In this document: positions 7,405 through 15,644 of the stretch, piece after piece
How the letters are laid out: each line of letters begins with the position of its first letter
Numbering within the stretch: position 1 is the first letter of the stretch
NCBI GenBank assembly: GCA_964507795.1
Contig: CAZDQV010000031.1
Span: 1-20,558 of the forward strand
Reading direction: 5' to 3'
DNA: 20,558 nucleotides
Origin: UMGS973 sp964507795
Lineage (GTDB): Bacteria > Bacillota > Clostridia > Peptostreptococcales > Anaerovoracaceae
Notes under the pieces: generated by a model
The model's input: the letters and a program-made list of their open reading frames with translations, nothing else
Told to the model about the DNA's origin: nothing
Database searches by the model: none
Position numbers and translations under genes: made by a program

Positions 7405-10400
7405 ATGAGTAATTGGAAAAAATATTTTACAAAACAAACACTTGACGCCGCCGATACCCTCCTCAATGGAGGTGCTGTCTCAAGATTGTATTATCGCAAA
7501 AGCATATGTACTGCGGATGTCCTTGATGACGGTGAAATTTACAGTCCTATCATCGCAACAGATGATGCACGTCGCATAACAGGATGGAACTGCACATGTG
7601 CTGAATTAACACATAACCACCCATGTGCACATATAGCGGCTTTGTGCAAAGCATACTATGAAGGAACTCAATCTCCTTCTAATTCTCCTTCGAAAAAAAA
7701 CTCGAAAACAGATACAAAAAAACCAGACAAAAAAAGCTTAAAATCAAAAATAGCTGACCTCGAAAAGGAGCTTTTACCTGATTGCACACCTTCTCCAAAT
7801 TCATTTATGGATTATAAGGCAATAGAGTCACAGCTGTTCAAAACAGATGAGGCAAAATACGATGCTCTCACTGCACTTTACAGAGGGGAAGTCATGGCCG
7901 AAATTATAAGTCAGCGTTTCACCCGCGACGGAAAACAATTTCTACGGCTTACCGGCGCATCTATCGTCAAAAAAAACAAGCTTCCTGTCATGCTTTCAAT
8001 CAACGAAGATTCTGTGTTGTATGCATCCTGCCAGGCTCATGAATGCAGTGGCAAAAATTCAAACTACTGGGGAGAGCTTGGGGAAATTTGTACACATGTC
8101 GGTGCTCTGTATTTGTCAGCAAAGCACGAACTGGTCGAGAACAATTTTCTCGATGCAACAAATCTGGATGCCAAAGACCTTATGAACAGCTTCCTCTCAG
8201 AATCTGCCAAAAAAACAAATGCTACCGAAGCTTCCCCTACAGAAATGATTTCGCTTGTACCCCGCCTCAAATATGCTGACAACTGTCTTGAACTCTCCTT
8301 CAAAACAGGAAGCAGCAAGCTGTATGTCATAAAAAACATCAGTGAATTCAATTCAAATGTAAAAACAAACTCTGTGATGCAATTCGGCAAATCAACGGAA
8401 TTTGAAGTAGGAAGGCAGAACTTTGACAAGACTTCTCTCAAATATATCGATTTTATCGAAAGCCACCTCAGCGAAGTCAATGAATACAATATCCGTATTC
8501 CGGACTCGCGTTTTGGTCATGAATCACAAAAAATCTCCATCCGCGATTCCATGATTCTTACAGGCAAATGGCTTGATGATTTCTTTGAGCTTGCACTTGG
8601 AGAAACTTTCGAATATACAACTTCAACTGACAAAAAAAAGCAGTCCCTTACCCTTGCAGACAAGGATCCGGATCTTTCTATGGTCCTTTCTCCAATACCG
8701 CCGGACTACAAACATACTGCCAAAGGCAAAAACAAATCCTTTTTCGGAGTTTCAGGATATATGAAGTTCCCAAGCATAATGGAAGGCCGAGATCATTTTT
8801 ACTATATCGAAAACAATACACTATGCAGAGTCTCAGGCAAAGTGACAGCAAGCCTTAATGCTCTGCTGCCCGCCGCCATCTATGCGGACGAATATGAGCC
8901 CGATCGTGGAAATCGCAGCAAGCTTGCCAAAAACAACCTTGAAATTAATATTTCAATCGGCAGGAACAATTTATCTGAGTTTTATGGCATTGTGCTTCCA
9001 CAGCTTGAAGAATTCATAGATATACGCAGCGAAAACCTGGATTTCATTTCAGACTTTCTGCCTGATGATCTTGAAATCATCTTTTACCTTGATGCTTCAG
9101 ACGGCAATATATTGTGCAAAGGCGTGTCAAAATATGGTGAGGCGACTTATTCGCTTCTTGATTGCAAAAGATACGCTGCCAAGCAGAAATGGTATATAAA
9201 CAATATGCGTGTCATGGCAAAAGAGCACGAAGCAATATCTCTTGCAACCAGATACCTTCCTGCCGTAGATTTTGAAAATGACCTGATACACTGTGATGGA
9301 GATGAAAACGCTGTTTTCAAATTCCTCGAAAGCGGTATAGATGCACTTATGTCTATAGGCCAGGTACATGTAACTGATGCCTTTAAGAATCTCAATATTC
9401 ATAAGAAGCTGAACCTTACAGTAGGAATTTCTGTCTCACAGGGACTTCTTGACCTTACAATTGTATCAGAGACTCTGTCCAAGCAGGACATTCTTGATGT
9501 GCTTGACAGCTATAAACAGAAAAAGCAGTATCACAGATTAAAGAACGGCTCGTTTGTAAATACTGAAGATGATTCCGTAAAGATGTTGTCTGAAATTCTT
9601 GATGCATCTCAAATCTCAGCCAAAGAGTTTCTCAAAGACAATATACATTTACCTGCATATCGCGCCCTTTATCTTGATAAGCTCCTTGAAGAAAACGACA
9701 GTTTGTATGAAGACAGAGATGCTCATTTCAGGCAGCTGATTAAAGATTTCAAAACTATTTCCGATTCAGATTTTGAAGTGCCTCAAGCTCTGAACAAGAC
9801 AATGAGAAACTATCAAAAGACAGGTTACAAATGGATGTGTACACTGGAGCAGTACCATTTTGGCGGAATCCTGTGCGACGATATGGGTCTTGGCAAAACA
9901 CTCCAGGTAATCTCAGTTCTTCTTGCAGCATGCAAGAGAAATATAGAGACATCTCTGATAGTATGCCCTGCTTCCCTCGTATATAACTGGGAGGAAGAAT
10001 TCGCATCATTTGCACCGGAGCTCAAAGTCAAAGTAATTGCCGGCACAAAATCAGAAAGACTCAAAATACTCTCTGAACTTGACAAATACGATGCAGTAAT
10101 CACATCATACGATTTGCTCCGTATAGATATAGCAGAATACGAAAATCACAGTTTTCACTATCAGATTGCTGATGAGGCACAGTTTATCAAAAATCCTAAA
10201 ACAGGTGCCGCAAAAGCAGTCAAGACAATCAAAAGCTCTGTACGCTTCGCACTTACAGGCACACCTATCGAAAATCGGCTGAGCGAGCTGTGGAGTATTT
10301 TTGACTATATCATGCCAGGATATCTTTACAGATATGAAACGTTCAAAAAAACATTTGAACTTCCTATTGTAAAACATGGCAATGAAGATGCATTGCAACG

Positions 10401-11181
10401 TCTCAAGAAGATGGTTGCACCGTTTGTACTGCGCAGGCTTAAACAGGATGTACTCAAAGACCTGCCTGACAAGATTGAAAAGAACTATGTCATTCCTCTT
10501 GCCGACAAACAGCAGCAGCTTTATGATGCAAGAGCACTCAAAATCAGGAATGAACTTGCAGCGACAGATGATGCAGAATTTGCAAAGAACAAGCTCAAAA
10601 TCCTTGCGGAGCTTACAAGGCTTCGTCAGATTTGCTGCGATCCTTCACTTTGCTATGACAATTTCGAAAGTGAGGCAGCCAAAAGACAGGCCTGCATAGA
10701 CCTTGTACAGAGCGGCATCGAAAACGGCCACCGTATGCTTATTTTCTCACAGTTTACATCAATGCTTGATCTCCTCGAAAAAGATCTTGATGAAAACGGC
10801 ATAAGCTACTTTAAGATAACAGGCTCCACACCTAAAGAAACACGCATCAGCCTTGTCAACAAATTCAACAATGGAAATGTGCCTGTGTTCTTAATTTCAC
10901 TCAAAGCAGGTGGAACAGGATTAAATCTCACGGGCGCTGATATGGTAATTCATTACGATCCGTGGTGGAACCTTGCTGTACAAAATCAGGCAACTGACAG
11001 AACCCACAGAATAGGTCAGAAGAATACGGTTATTGTGTATAAGCTTATAGCAAAAAATACTATAGAAGAACGAATCATTAAGATACAAAATACCAAAAAA
11101 GATCTTGCAGATCAGATTCTCAGTGGCGAAGTAAACATGCTCAGCCGCATGAGCAGGGAAGATTTCCTGGAATTATTGTAA
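7405..11181 (+). CDS. SWIM zinc-finger SNF2/RapA-type ATPase
   Basis: A 1258-aa DNA-dependent translocase-type ATPase. At the N terminus is a SWIM zinc finger (C63-x-C65 ... C74-x-H76). A lysine/serine-rich linker follows near 92-115, then a long middle part corresponding to the bacterial SNF2-associated region. The SNF2 motor occupies about 795-1258: Walker A DDMGLGKT (K831), DEAQ box (923-926), TGTPIENRLSELWSIFDY, LIFSQFTSMLD, GGTGLNL (from about 1169), DPWWN and DRTHRIGQ (from 1198). All catalytic motifs are intact. The start has an AGGAAAT site. Bacterial members are thought to act in nucleoprotein remodelling during transcription or repair; the true role is unknown. It is monocistronic, with no methyltransferase, nuclease or other defence gene beside it. 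Confidence 0.95.
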   Translation: MSNWKKYFTKQTLDAADTLLNGGAVSRLYYRKSICTADVLDDGEIYSPIIATDDARRITGWNCTCAELTHNHPCAHIAALCKAYYEGTQSPSNSPSKKNSKTDTKKPDKKSLKSKIADLEKELLPDCTPSPNSFMDYKAIESQLFKTDEAKYDALTALYRGEVMAEIISQRFTRDGKQFLRLTGASIVKKNKLPVMLSINEDSVLYASCQAHECSGKNSNYWGELGEICTHVGALYLSAKHELVENNFLDATNLDAKDLMNSFLSESAKKTNATEASPTEMISLVPRLKYADNCLELSFKTGSSKLYVIKNISEFNSNVKTNSVMQFGKSTEFEVGRQNFDKTSLKYIDFIESHLSEVNEYNIRIPDSRFGHESQKISIRDSMILTGKWLDDFFELALGETFEYTTSTDKKKQSLTLADKDPDLSMVLSPIPPDYKHTAKGKNKSFFGVSGYMKFPSIMEGRDHFYYIENNTLCRVSGKVTASLNALLPAAIYADEYEPDRGNRSKLAKNNLEINISIGRNNLSEFYGIVLPQLEEFIDIRSENLDFISDFLPDDLEIIFYLDASDGNILCKGVSKYGEATYSLLDCKRYAAKQKWYINNMRVMAKEHEAISLATRYLPAVDFENDLIHCDGDENAVFKFLESGIDALMSIGQVHVTDAFKNLNIHKKLNLTVGISVSQGLLDLTIVSETLSKQDILDVLDSYKQKKQYHRLKNGSFVNTEDDSVKMLSEILDASQISAKEFLKDNIHLPAYRALYLDKLLEENDSLYEDRDAHFRQLIKDFKTISDSDFEVPQALNKTMRNYQKTGYKWMCTLEQYHFGGILCDDMGLGKTLQVISVLLAACKRNIETSLIVCPASLVYNWEEEFASFAPELKVKVIAGTKSERLKILSELDKYDAVITSYDLLRIDIAEYENHSFHYQIADEAQFIKNPKTGAAKAVKTIKSSVRFALTGTPIENRLSELWSIFDYIMPGYLYRYETFKKTFELPIVKHGNEDALQRLKKMVAPFVLRRLKQDVLKDLPDKIEKNYVIPLADKQQQLYDARALKIRNELAATDDAEFAKNKLKILAELTRLRQICCDPSLCYDNFESEAAKRQACIDLVQSGIENGHRMLIFSQFTSMLDLLEKDLDENGISYFKITGSTPKETRISLVNKFNNGNVPVFLISLKAGGTGLNLTGADMVIHYDPWWNLAVQNQATDRTHRIGQKNTVIVYKLIAKNTIEERIIKIQNTKKDLADQILSGEVNMLSRMSREDFLELL

Positions 11182-11188
11182 GAAAAGC

Positions 11189-11242
11189 AAAAGAGCACTT
11201 CATCAAAGCTGTTGGCGGGGGCTGTGACAGAAGTGCTCTTTT
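11189..11242. terminator. Bidirectional terminator between SNF2 and thioesterase genes
   Basis: A perfect 13-bp inverted repeat, AAAAGAGCACTTC (11189-11201) and GAAGTGCTCTTTT (11230-11242), encloses a 28-base loop. It carries T residues on either strand and lies between two convergent genes. Despite the large loop it is well placed to terminate both. Confidence 0.85.
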
Positions 11243-11260
11243 ATATATTACTTAACTTTA

Positions 11261-11632
11261 CTAAATCTTTGAATATGAAAATTGTCCGTCACACACAATG
11301 CTGCCGTCAGCATGCCTTAACTCTACTGCAGCAATGCATGTGCGGGAGCCTCTGTGCCTTATTCTGGCCTCTGCAGTCAGCTCTATGTCAGAGGTTTCAG
11401 TACTCTGGTAAAACTGCAGGCTGCAATTCTGCGTCACATACATATCACCTGTCGCTCTTGCTGCAGCACCTCCCACAGCATCTGCAAGTGAAGCGTAAGC
11501 TCCGCCTGTAACATGTCCGAGCATATCTGTAAATTCATTTACTGCTCTTAACCTGCCTGTAGCTCCATATTCATCGGAAGTCAAAATTTCTATTCCCAAA
11601 TAATCTGAATAAGGATATTTTTCGTTCATCAT
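11261..11632 (-). CDS. PaaI-like hotdog-fold thioesterase
   Basis: A 123-aa single-domain hotdog protein, the usual length for the family, which hydrolyses acyl-CoA or related thioesters. The central helix region GHVTGGAYASLADAVGG (39-55) matches the family core, with the conserved acidic residue at D51. The usual HGG is TGG here (T42) and the usual upstream Asn is D36, so catalysis or specificity may differ from classical PaaI. A GAGGTGA site precedes tandem ATG codons; the first is used here. It starts 14 bases after the ABC ATPase stop and is probably co-transcribed with the exporter. Whether it works on a polymer precursor or is a passenger is unclear. Confidence 0.85.
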   Translation of the reverse strand: MMNEKYPYSDYLGIEILTSDEYGATGRLRAVNEFTDMLGHVTGGAYASLADAVGGAAARATGDMYVTQNCSLQFYQSTETSDIELTAEARIRHRGSRTCIAAVELRHADGSIVCDGQFSYSKI

Positions 11633-11646
11633 GCTCTCACCTCGAC

Positions 11647-12468
11647 TTATGCTTCTTCATTGTCATCCTCATCATCTGTTTCAAGCTCTATAATGCGTTC
11701 ATCCATTTCATCTTCAAGAGTTTTTTCTTCCGGATCTTTTTTGACAAAATTACTGTCGTAATATTCAGCAGCTTCTTTTATCGGTCCGTCAAACGCGATT
11801 TTTCCTGAATCAATAACTATGCCTCTTTTGCACAGTTTTTTGTTAAGTGCCATAGAGCCTGACACAAACAGAAGTGTGACGTTTTTGTCTGATGTTATTG
11901 ATTTCAGCCTGTTGACAGCTTTGAGTCTGAAACCTTTGTCGCCTACTCCCATAGCCTCATCTATTATGAGAATATCGGGTTTCATTGTCATGTTGATTCC
12001 AAAACCTAGTCTTGCAGCCATACCGCTCGAATAAGTTCTGACAGGCTGATCTATATATTCGCCAAGCTGTGCGAATTCAATTATCTCTTCCTCATGCTCT
12101 TTGATTTCTTCATCACTCCAGCCAAGCAGCCTTCCTCTCAAATACAAGTTCTGCCTGCCTGTAAATTCAGGGTCAAATCCTGCTCGAAGCTCAAGTATCG
12201 CATTTATGTTACCGTCAACTGTTATTTCTCCTTTAGTTGGGAAAGTAACTCCTGTTATCATTTTCATAAGAGTTGACTTGCCTGCACCATTGTTGCCTAT
12301 AAAGGCTACTGTCTCACCTTTGTGAATTTCAAAGGAGATATTGTTTACTGCTTTTTTCTTTTTGTATTTACCGTTTCTGAAAATAACGGACTTCATTCTT
12401 TCTTTATTGCTCTTGTAGAGCCTGTAGACTTTTGTCACATTCTCAACTTTTATAACGGTTTTAGCCAT
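11647..12468 (-). CDS. ABC transporter ATPase, TagH/Wzt-like polysaccharide export
   Basis: A 273-aa nucleotide-binding protein of the teichoic acid / O-antigen export type. Motifs: Walker A GNNGAGKST (58-66), signature SSGMAARLGF (147-156), Walker B ILIIDEA (166-172). The N terminus (VYRLYKSNKERMKSV) has the extended first strand typical of TagH/KpsT proteins. The switch (H-loop) position, usually VSHS, reads VSGS, so the catalytic histidine is glycine (G204; codon GGC). A very acidic tail follows (about 245-273), without the membrane or extracellular domain of Bacillus TagH. The start has TAGGAGGATAG, whose TAG is also the stop of the permease gene 11 bases upstream. It pairs with that permease to export a cytoplasmically assembled polymer. 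Confidence 0.92.
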   Translation of the reverse strand: MAKTVIKVENVTKVYRLYKSNKERMKSVIFRNGKYKKKKAVNNISFEIHKGETVAFIGNNGAGKSTLMKMITGVTFPTKGEITVDGNINAILELRAGFDPEFTGRQNLYLRGRLLGWSDEEIKEHEEEIIEFAQLGEYIDQPVRTYSSGMAARLGFGINMTMKPDILIIDEAMGVGDKGFRLKAVNRLKSITSDKNVTLLFVSGSMALNKKLCKRGIVIDSGKIAFDGPIKEAAEYYDSNFVKKDPEEKTLEDEMDERIIELETDDEDDNEEA

Positions 12469-12479
12469 TTACTATCCTC

Positions 12480-13295
12480 CTACAGAACATCCGGAATTTC
12501 TTTTCTCAGTCTTTTGTAAAGCCATAATGCCAGCATTGCAAATATGAACATTACAAACAAAAAGCACAGCAGCTGTTTCCACTCTTCAAAAAACCATATA
12601 TGTCTTGTGAAGCAGTTCCTGTATCCCTCAACTATATATGTCACAGGGTTGAAATAAAAGAGTCTCCTCACCCATAAGTACGGAATTGCATTTACATCAA
12701 ACAGGATACCTGAAATCCAGAATATTGCCGACACCATAGCCTTGAGCATATTGTGAAAATCCCTGCTGACAACAGAAAGCAGCCCTGTCGCCATGCTCCA
12801 CAGCACAGTGAATATAAACATAAACGCTGTATAAAGAGGCAGCTGTATCCAGTAAACTGAAGGTGGAAATCCAAAGCAAAAGAACAGAACAATAACTCCG
12901 CCCATCAAAAGTACATGGCTGTACATATTAGACAGGCTTACAAATGTAGGTATTATTGAAACAGGGAATTTTATCTTGGTAACAAGTTTTTTGTATCTGC
13001 GAAAGCACGATGCACCGCTGTAAATCATATCTCTCATATAAAACCATGCCACCATGCCTACAACAAGCCACAAAAAATACGGGCATATGATTCCATCTAT
13101 GTCCTTGGAGCCTCTGAATCCTATTGTAATTGCAAACCAGAATACGAATATCGTCATCGTGGGTTTTATAAATGCCCATACCCATCCAAGGCCGGAGCCT
13201 TTAAAGTTCTTGTTTATATCCACCTTTGCAAGGCTGGTTATTTGTGATTTATATGATATATGTTCATTTATTATCTCTTTTAATACATTAAACAT
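12480..13295 (-). CDS. ABC-2 type permease, TagG/Wzm-like polysaccharide exporter
   Basis: A 271-aa membrane protein with about six transmembrane helices. It has the hallmark N-terminal interface helix GLGWVWAFIKP (near residues 35-45) and the conserved FNPVTYIVEGYR segment before the last helices. These are typical of the permease of teichoic acid, O-antigen and capsule ABC exporters. A GGGAGAAA site precedes the ATG. It is the first gene of the minus-strand unit, directly upstream of its ATPase. It diverges from the polymer biosynthesis operon, which makes the nascent product of that operon the likely cargo. Confidence 0.92.
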   Translation of the reverse strand: MFNVLKEIINEHISYKSQITSLAKVDINKNFKGSGLGWVWAFIKPTMTIFVFWFAITIGFRGSKDIDGIICPYFLWLVVGMVAWFYMRDMIYSGASCFRRYKKLVTKIKFPVSIIPTFVSLSNMYSHVLLMGGVIVLFFCFGFPPSVYWIQLPLYTAFMFIFTVLWSMATGLLSVVSRDFHNMLKAMVSAIFWISGILFDVNAIPYLWVRRLFYFNPVTYIVEGYRNCFTRHIWFFEEWKQLLCFLFVMFIFAMLALWLYKRLRKEIPDVL

Positions 13296-13348
13296 AAATT
13301 TCTCCCATGCACCCTGTTATCATACATCCTTCAGAATTTATATGAGTT

Positions 13349-13377
13349 ATTATATTCCATACCACTAAAAAAATCAA
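13349..13377 (-). promoter_or_regulatory. Promoter of the ABC exporter unit
   Basis: The minus strand has TTGATT (13377-13372), a 17-base spacer and a perfect TATAAT (13354-13349), about 53 bases upstream of the permease start. Spacing and sequence are close to the vegetative consensus. Confidence 0.8.
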
Positions 13378-13395
13378 CAATTCTCGCTTTTAAGG

Positions 13396-13436
13396 GCTTC
13401 ACTGTGGTTTACTTTGAAGCTGACTTATGGTAAATT
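13396..13436 (+). promoter_or_regulatory. Candidate promoter and inverted repeat before the surface-polymer operon
   Basis: An inverted repeat GCTTCA (13396-13401) / TGAAGC (13415-13420) overlaps a possible -35 TTGAAG (13414-13419), with TATATA 16 bases further on. Alternatively TTTACT with a 17-base spacer to TAAATT can be read. The repeat could be an operator or chance. AAGGGG precedes the first ATG of the operon. Promoter choice is uncertain. Confidence 0.4.
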
Positions 13437-13466
13437 ATATATGATTGACTAAGGGGACACATTCCA

Positions 13467-14582
13467 ATGAAACTGATATTAAAAACATTCAAACTGATTC
13501 TCCGAATCATATATGCTCCTATGAAGCTTTTTCCCGCAGACAGCCGCAAAATCCTGTTTTTGAGCAGGCAGTCAAATGATAAACCTTTGGATTTTGATAT
13601 GCTTCAAAAGGAACTGCTAAAAACAGACCCTGAGCTTCATTTTGTCACCATATGCAAACGCTCCAGCGACAACAAAACCGATTATTTTTCTTTCGGAATA
13701 TGTCTGCTGAGAAGTATGTACCATCTGGCGACTTCAAAACTATGTGTTATAGACTCATACTGGCCCGCTGTATGCATACTAAATCACAAAAGCTCTCTTA
13801 CTGTAATTCAGATTTGGCACGCTCTGGGCAAAGTCAAACAATCCGGATATCAAACCATAGGCAGAGCCGGTGGCAGAAGCAAACTGATTGCAGACGAGCT
13901 TTGTATGCACAGAAATTATGACCTTATAATAGCCGGCGGCAAAGCGTGGAACCCTTATTACTGCGCGTCCTTTGGCACTACCGAAGACAGACTTGTCAAC
14001 ATCGGACTTCCGCGAATAGACTATCTCATAGAGCAGGAGTCGGCAAACTGCGAAAAAATATACAAAGCCTATCCCGAATTCAGAGATAAAACAGTTCTTC
14101 TTTATGCCCCCACTTTCAGAAAGGGCATCGAGGCAAACTGGCTGCCTCTTGCGGAGAACATTGATTTTGACAGATATATACTCGTAGTTAAGGGACACCC
14201 GAACCAGCCCCTTGCCTGCGATATACCACAGGTCTACACCTGTGATGAGTTTAAGTCGACAGAACTGCTTTCAGCCTGCGATTATCTTATCACAGATTAT
14301 TCAGCCATAGCACTCGAAGGAGCTATATTAAACCGCAAAACCTACTATTTTGTATATGATTATGAGGAGTACATTTCCAAAAACGGCACGAATATAGATT
14401 TGTTCAGGGAGATGCCCGGCTGCGTATTCAAGTCAGCCGAAGATCTTTGCCTCGCTATAGACGGCGAATACCCCGAAAGCTCGCTTCAAAGCTACAGACA
14501 GAGATTTCTGCCAAAAAGCCTCGGTACTTCGACACAATCCCTTGCAAAGCTTATTTTTACCAAACTACAGGAGAATAATTAG
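13467..14582 (+). CDS. CDP-glycerol glycerophosphotransferase family protein (TagB/TagF-like)
   Basis: A 371-aa GT-B-fold enzyme that would transfer a polyol phosphate, classically glycerol phosphate from CDP-glycerol, to a lipid-linked sugar or growing teichoic-acid-like chain. Visible family motifs: QIWHALGKVK (115-124), GLPRIDY (180-186), YAPTFR (213-218), KGHPN (242-246) and ITDYSAIALE (275-284); the His residues of the HAL and GHP motifs are the usual catalytic or nucleotide-binding ones. The length fits a TagB-type primase or short polymerase rather than the larger two-domain TagF. It likely sits at the inner membrane face through a hydrophobic/basic N terminus. It opens a five-gene operon with intergenic gaps of 5-14 bases. 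Acceptor and donor are not determined. Confidence 0.92.
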   Translation: MKLILKTFKLILRIIYAPMKLFPADSRKILFLSRQSNDKPLDFDMLQKELLKTDPELHFVTICKRSSDNKTDYFSFGICLLRSMYHLATSKLCVIDSYWPAVCILNHKSSLTVIQIWHALGKVKQSGYQTIGRAGGRSKLIADELCMHRNYDLIIAGGKAWNPYYCASFGTTEDRLVNIGLPRIDYLIEQESANCEKIYKAYPEFRDKTVLLYAPTFRKGIEANWLPLAENIDFDRYILVVKGHPNQPLACDIPQVYTCDEFKSTELLSACDYLITDYSAIALEGAILNRKTYYFVYDYEEYISKNGTNIDLFREMPGCVFKSAEDLCLAIDGEYPESSLQSYRQRFLPKSLGTSTQSLAKLIFTKLQENN

Positions 14583-14587
14583 AACCG

Positions 14588-15634
14588 ATGATTGACTTTA
14601 TTAAAAAAATTCTTGATAAAATAAAATTATTTGTCCTCTACTGGACCAGAATCGTATTTGTAAAAAACCATTTCAAATGCTCGCTTTTTAACAAACTGCG
14701 CTCTAACATATTCGGAGGTTATCTGGCAGACCAGTATGTGCTTTATGATTTCCGGCACAACAACAAAAAAGAATACCTGTCTGAATTTGACTGGTACAGA
14801 TCAAGATATATAAACAAGCCTTTCGATTTTCTGATGAACAACAAAATCGCCTGCAACGAAATTCTGCAGCAGTATGTAAGAGTTCCCGAGATATATGCTT
14901 TCAGCAGAGAAAAACTCATCGCAGATTTTAACGGCAGACAACTTGATTACAATGATTTGTGCAGTATAATTGCCGAGCATCACCCCGTATTCATAAAACC
15001 ATATGGCAAGGGCAAAGGCAACGGAGTTTTCAGGCTTGATTACAGAGATAATACGTACTATGCGGACAACAAAGTTCTGACCGCAGAGGAAATGACAGCT
15101 TTTTTGAAAAAGCAAAAAAACTGGATGATGTGCGAGGCTATGTCCCAGCACAAATATTCTTCTGACATATACAATCAGACTGTAAACACAATAAGACTTA
15201 TAACCCTCAGGGAGCCTGCAACCGGCAATTATAAGATTTTTTTTGCGGTTCAGAGAATCGGTACCCATGAAACTATTCCGGTTGACAACGGCAGTCGGGG
15301 CGGTCTTATCTCCAAAATAGATCTTGAAACCGGCATACTGAGTGAGGCAAGGTGCCTGCACAGTCTGGATGTCCACAAAATTCACCCTGATTCCAAGGCT
15401 CCTATCGAAGGTGTCAAAATCCCCGGTTGGGACAACATCAAAACAAAAATGCTGGCACTTGCAAACAAACTTCCCTATATGTATTTTGTAGCATGGGATA
15501 TTCTCATCACCCCTGAGGATTTTTGTATTATTGAAGCAAACACTTCTTCAGGAGTCAACATAATACAACTTTGGGGCGGTCAGAGAAACGGCGAGCTTGG
15601 TGATTTTTACAGACATCATAAGGTGATAAAATAA
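14588..15634 (+). CDS. Sugar-transfer-associated ATP-grasp protein (first copy)
   Basis: A 348-aa ATP-grasp enzyme of the type found in polysaccharide clusters. After an amphipathic basic N terminus (1-40) comes the family segment LSEFDWYRSRYINKP (64-78). The ATP-grasp core follows: FIKP (K137), glycine-rich loop GKGKGNG (140-146), NTIRL (200-204), RGGLISKID (237-245), and the Mg-binding D304 ... IIEANTSSG with E316 and N318. ATP-grasp ligases join a carboxylate to an amine or similar nucleophile through an acyl phosphate, so it may attach an amino or organic acid to the surface polymer. No substrate is known. The start is 5 bases after the TagB/F-like stop; its AGGAG lies a little far upstream (about 13 bases). 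A related copy lies two genes downstream. Confidence 0.87.
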   Translation: MIDFIKKILDKIKLFVLYWTRIVFVKNHFKCSLFNKLRSNIFGGYLADQYVLYDFRHNNKKEYLSEFDWYRSRYINKPFDFLMNNKIACNEILQQYVRVPEIYAFSREKLIADFNGRQLDYNDLCSIIAEHHPVFIKPYGKGKGNGVFRLDYRDNTYYADNKVLTAEEMTAFLKKQKNWMMCEAMSQHKYSSDIYNQTVNTIRLITLREPATGNYKIFFAVQRIGTHETIPVDNGSRGGLISKIDLETGILSEARCLHSLDVHKIHPDSKAPIEGVKIPGWDNIKTKMLALANKLPYMYFVAWDILITPEDFCIIEANTSSGVNIIQLWGGQRNGELGDFYRHHKVIK

Positions 15635-15644
15635 AGGGGGACTT

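Noticed and set aside
7405..11181. SNF2 gene as part of a phage-defence system
   Set aside because: No nuclease, methyltransferase or other defence partner is next to it; flanks are a QueG-like gene and a thioesterase.
14801..15385. Open frame of 194 codons on the minus strand opposite the first ATP-grasp gene
   Set aside because: It lies wholly inside a well-supported gene with intact ATP-grasp motifs, and its translation shows no recognisable domain.
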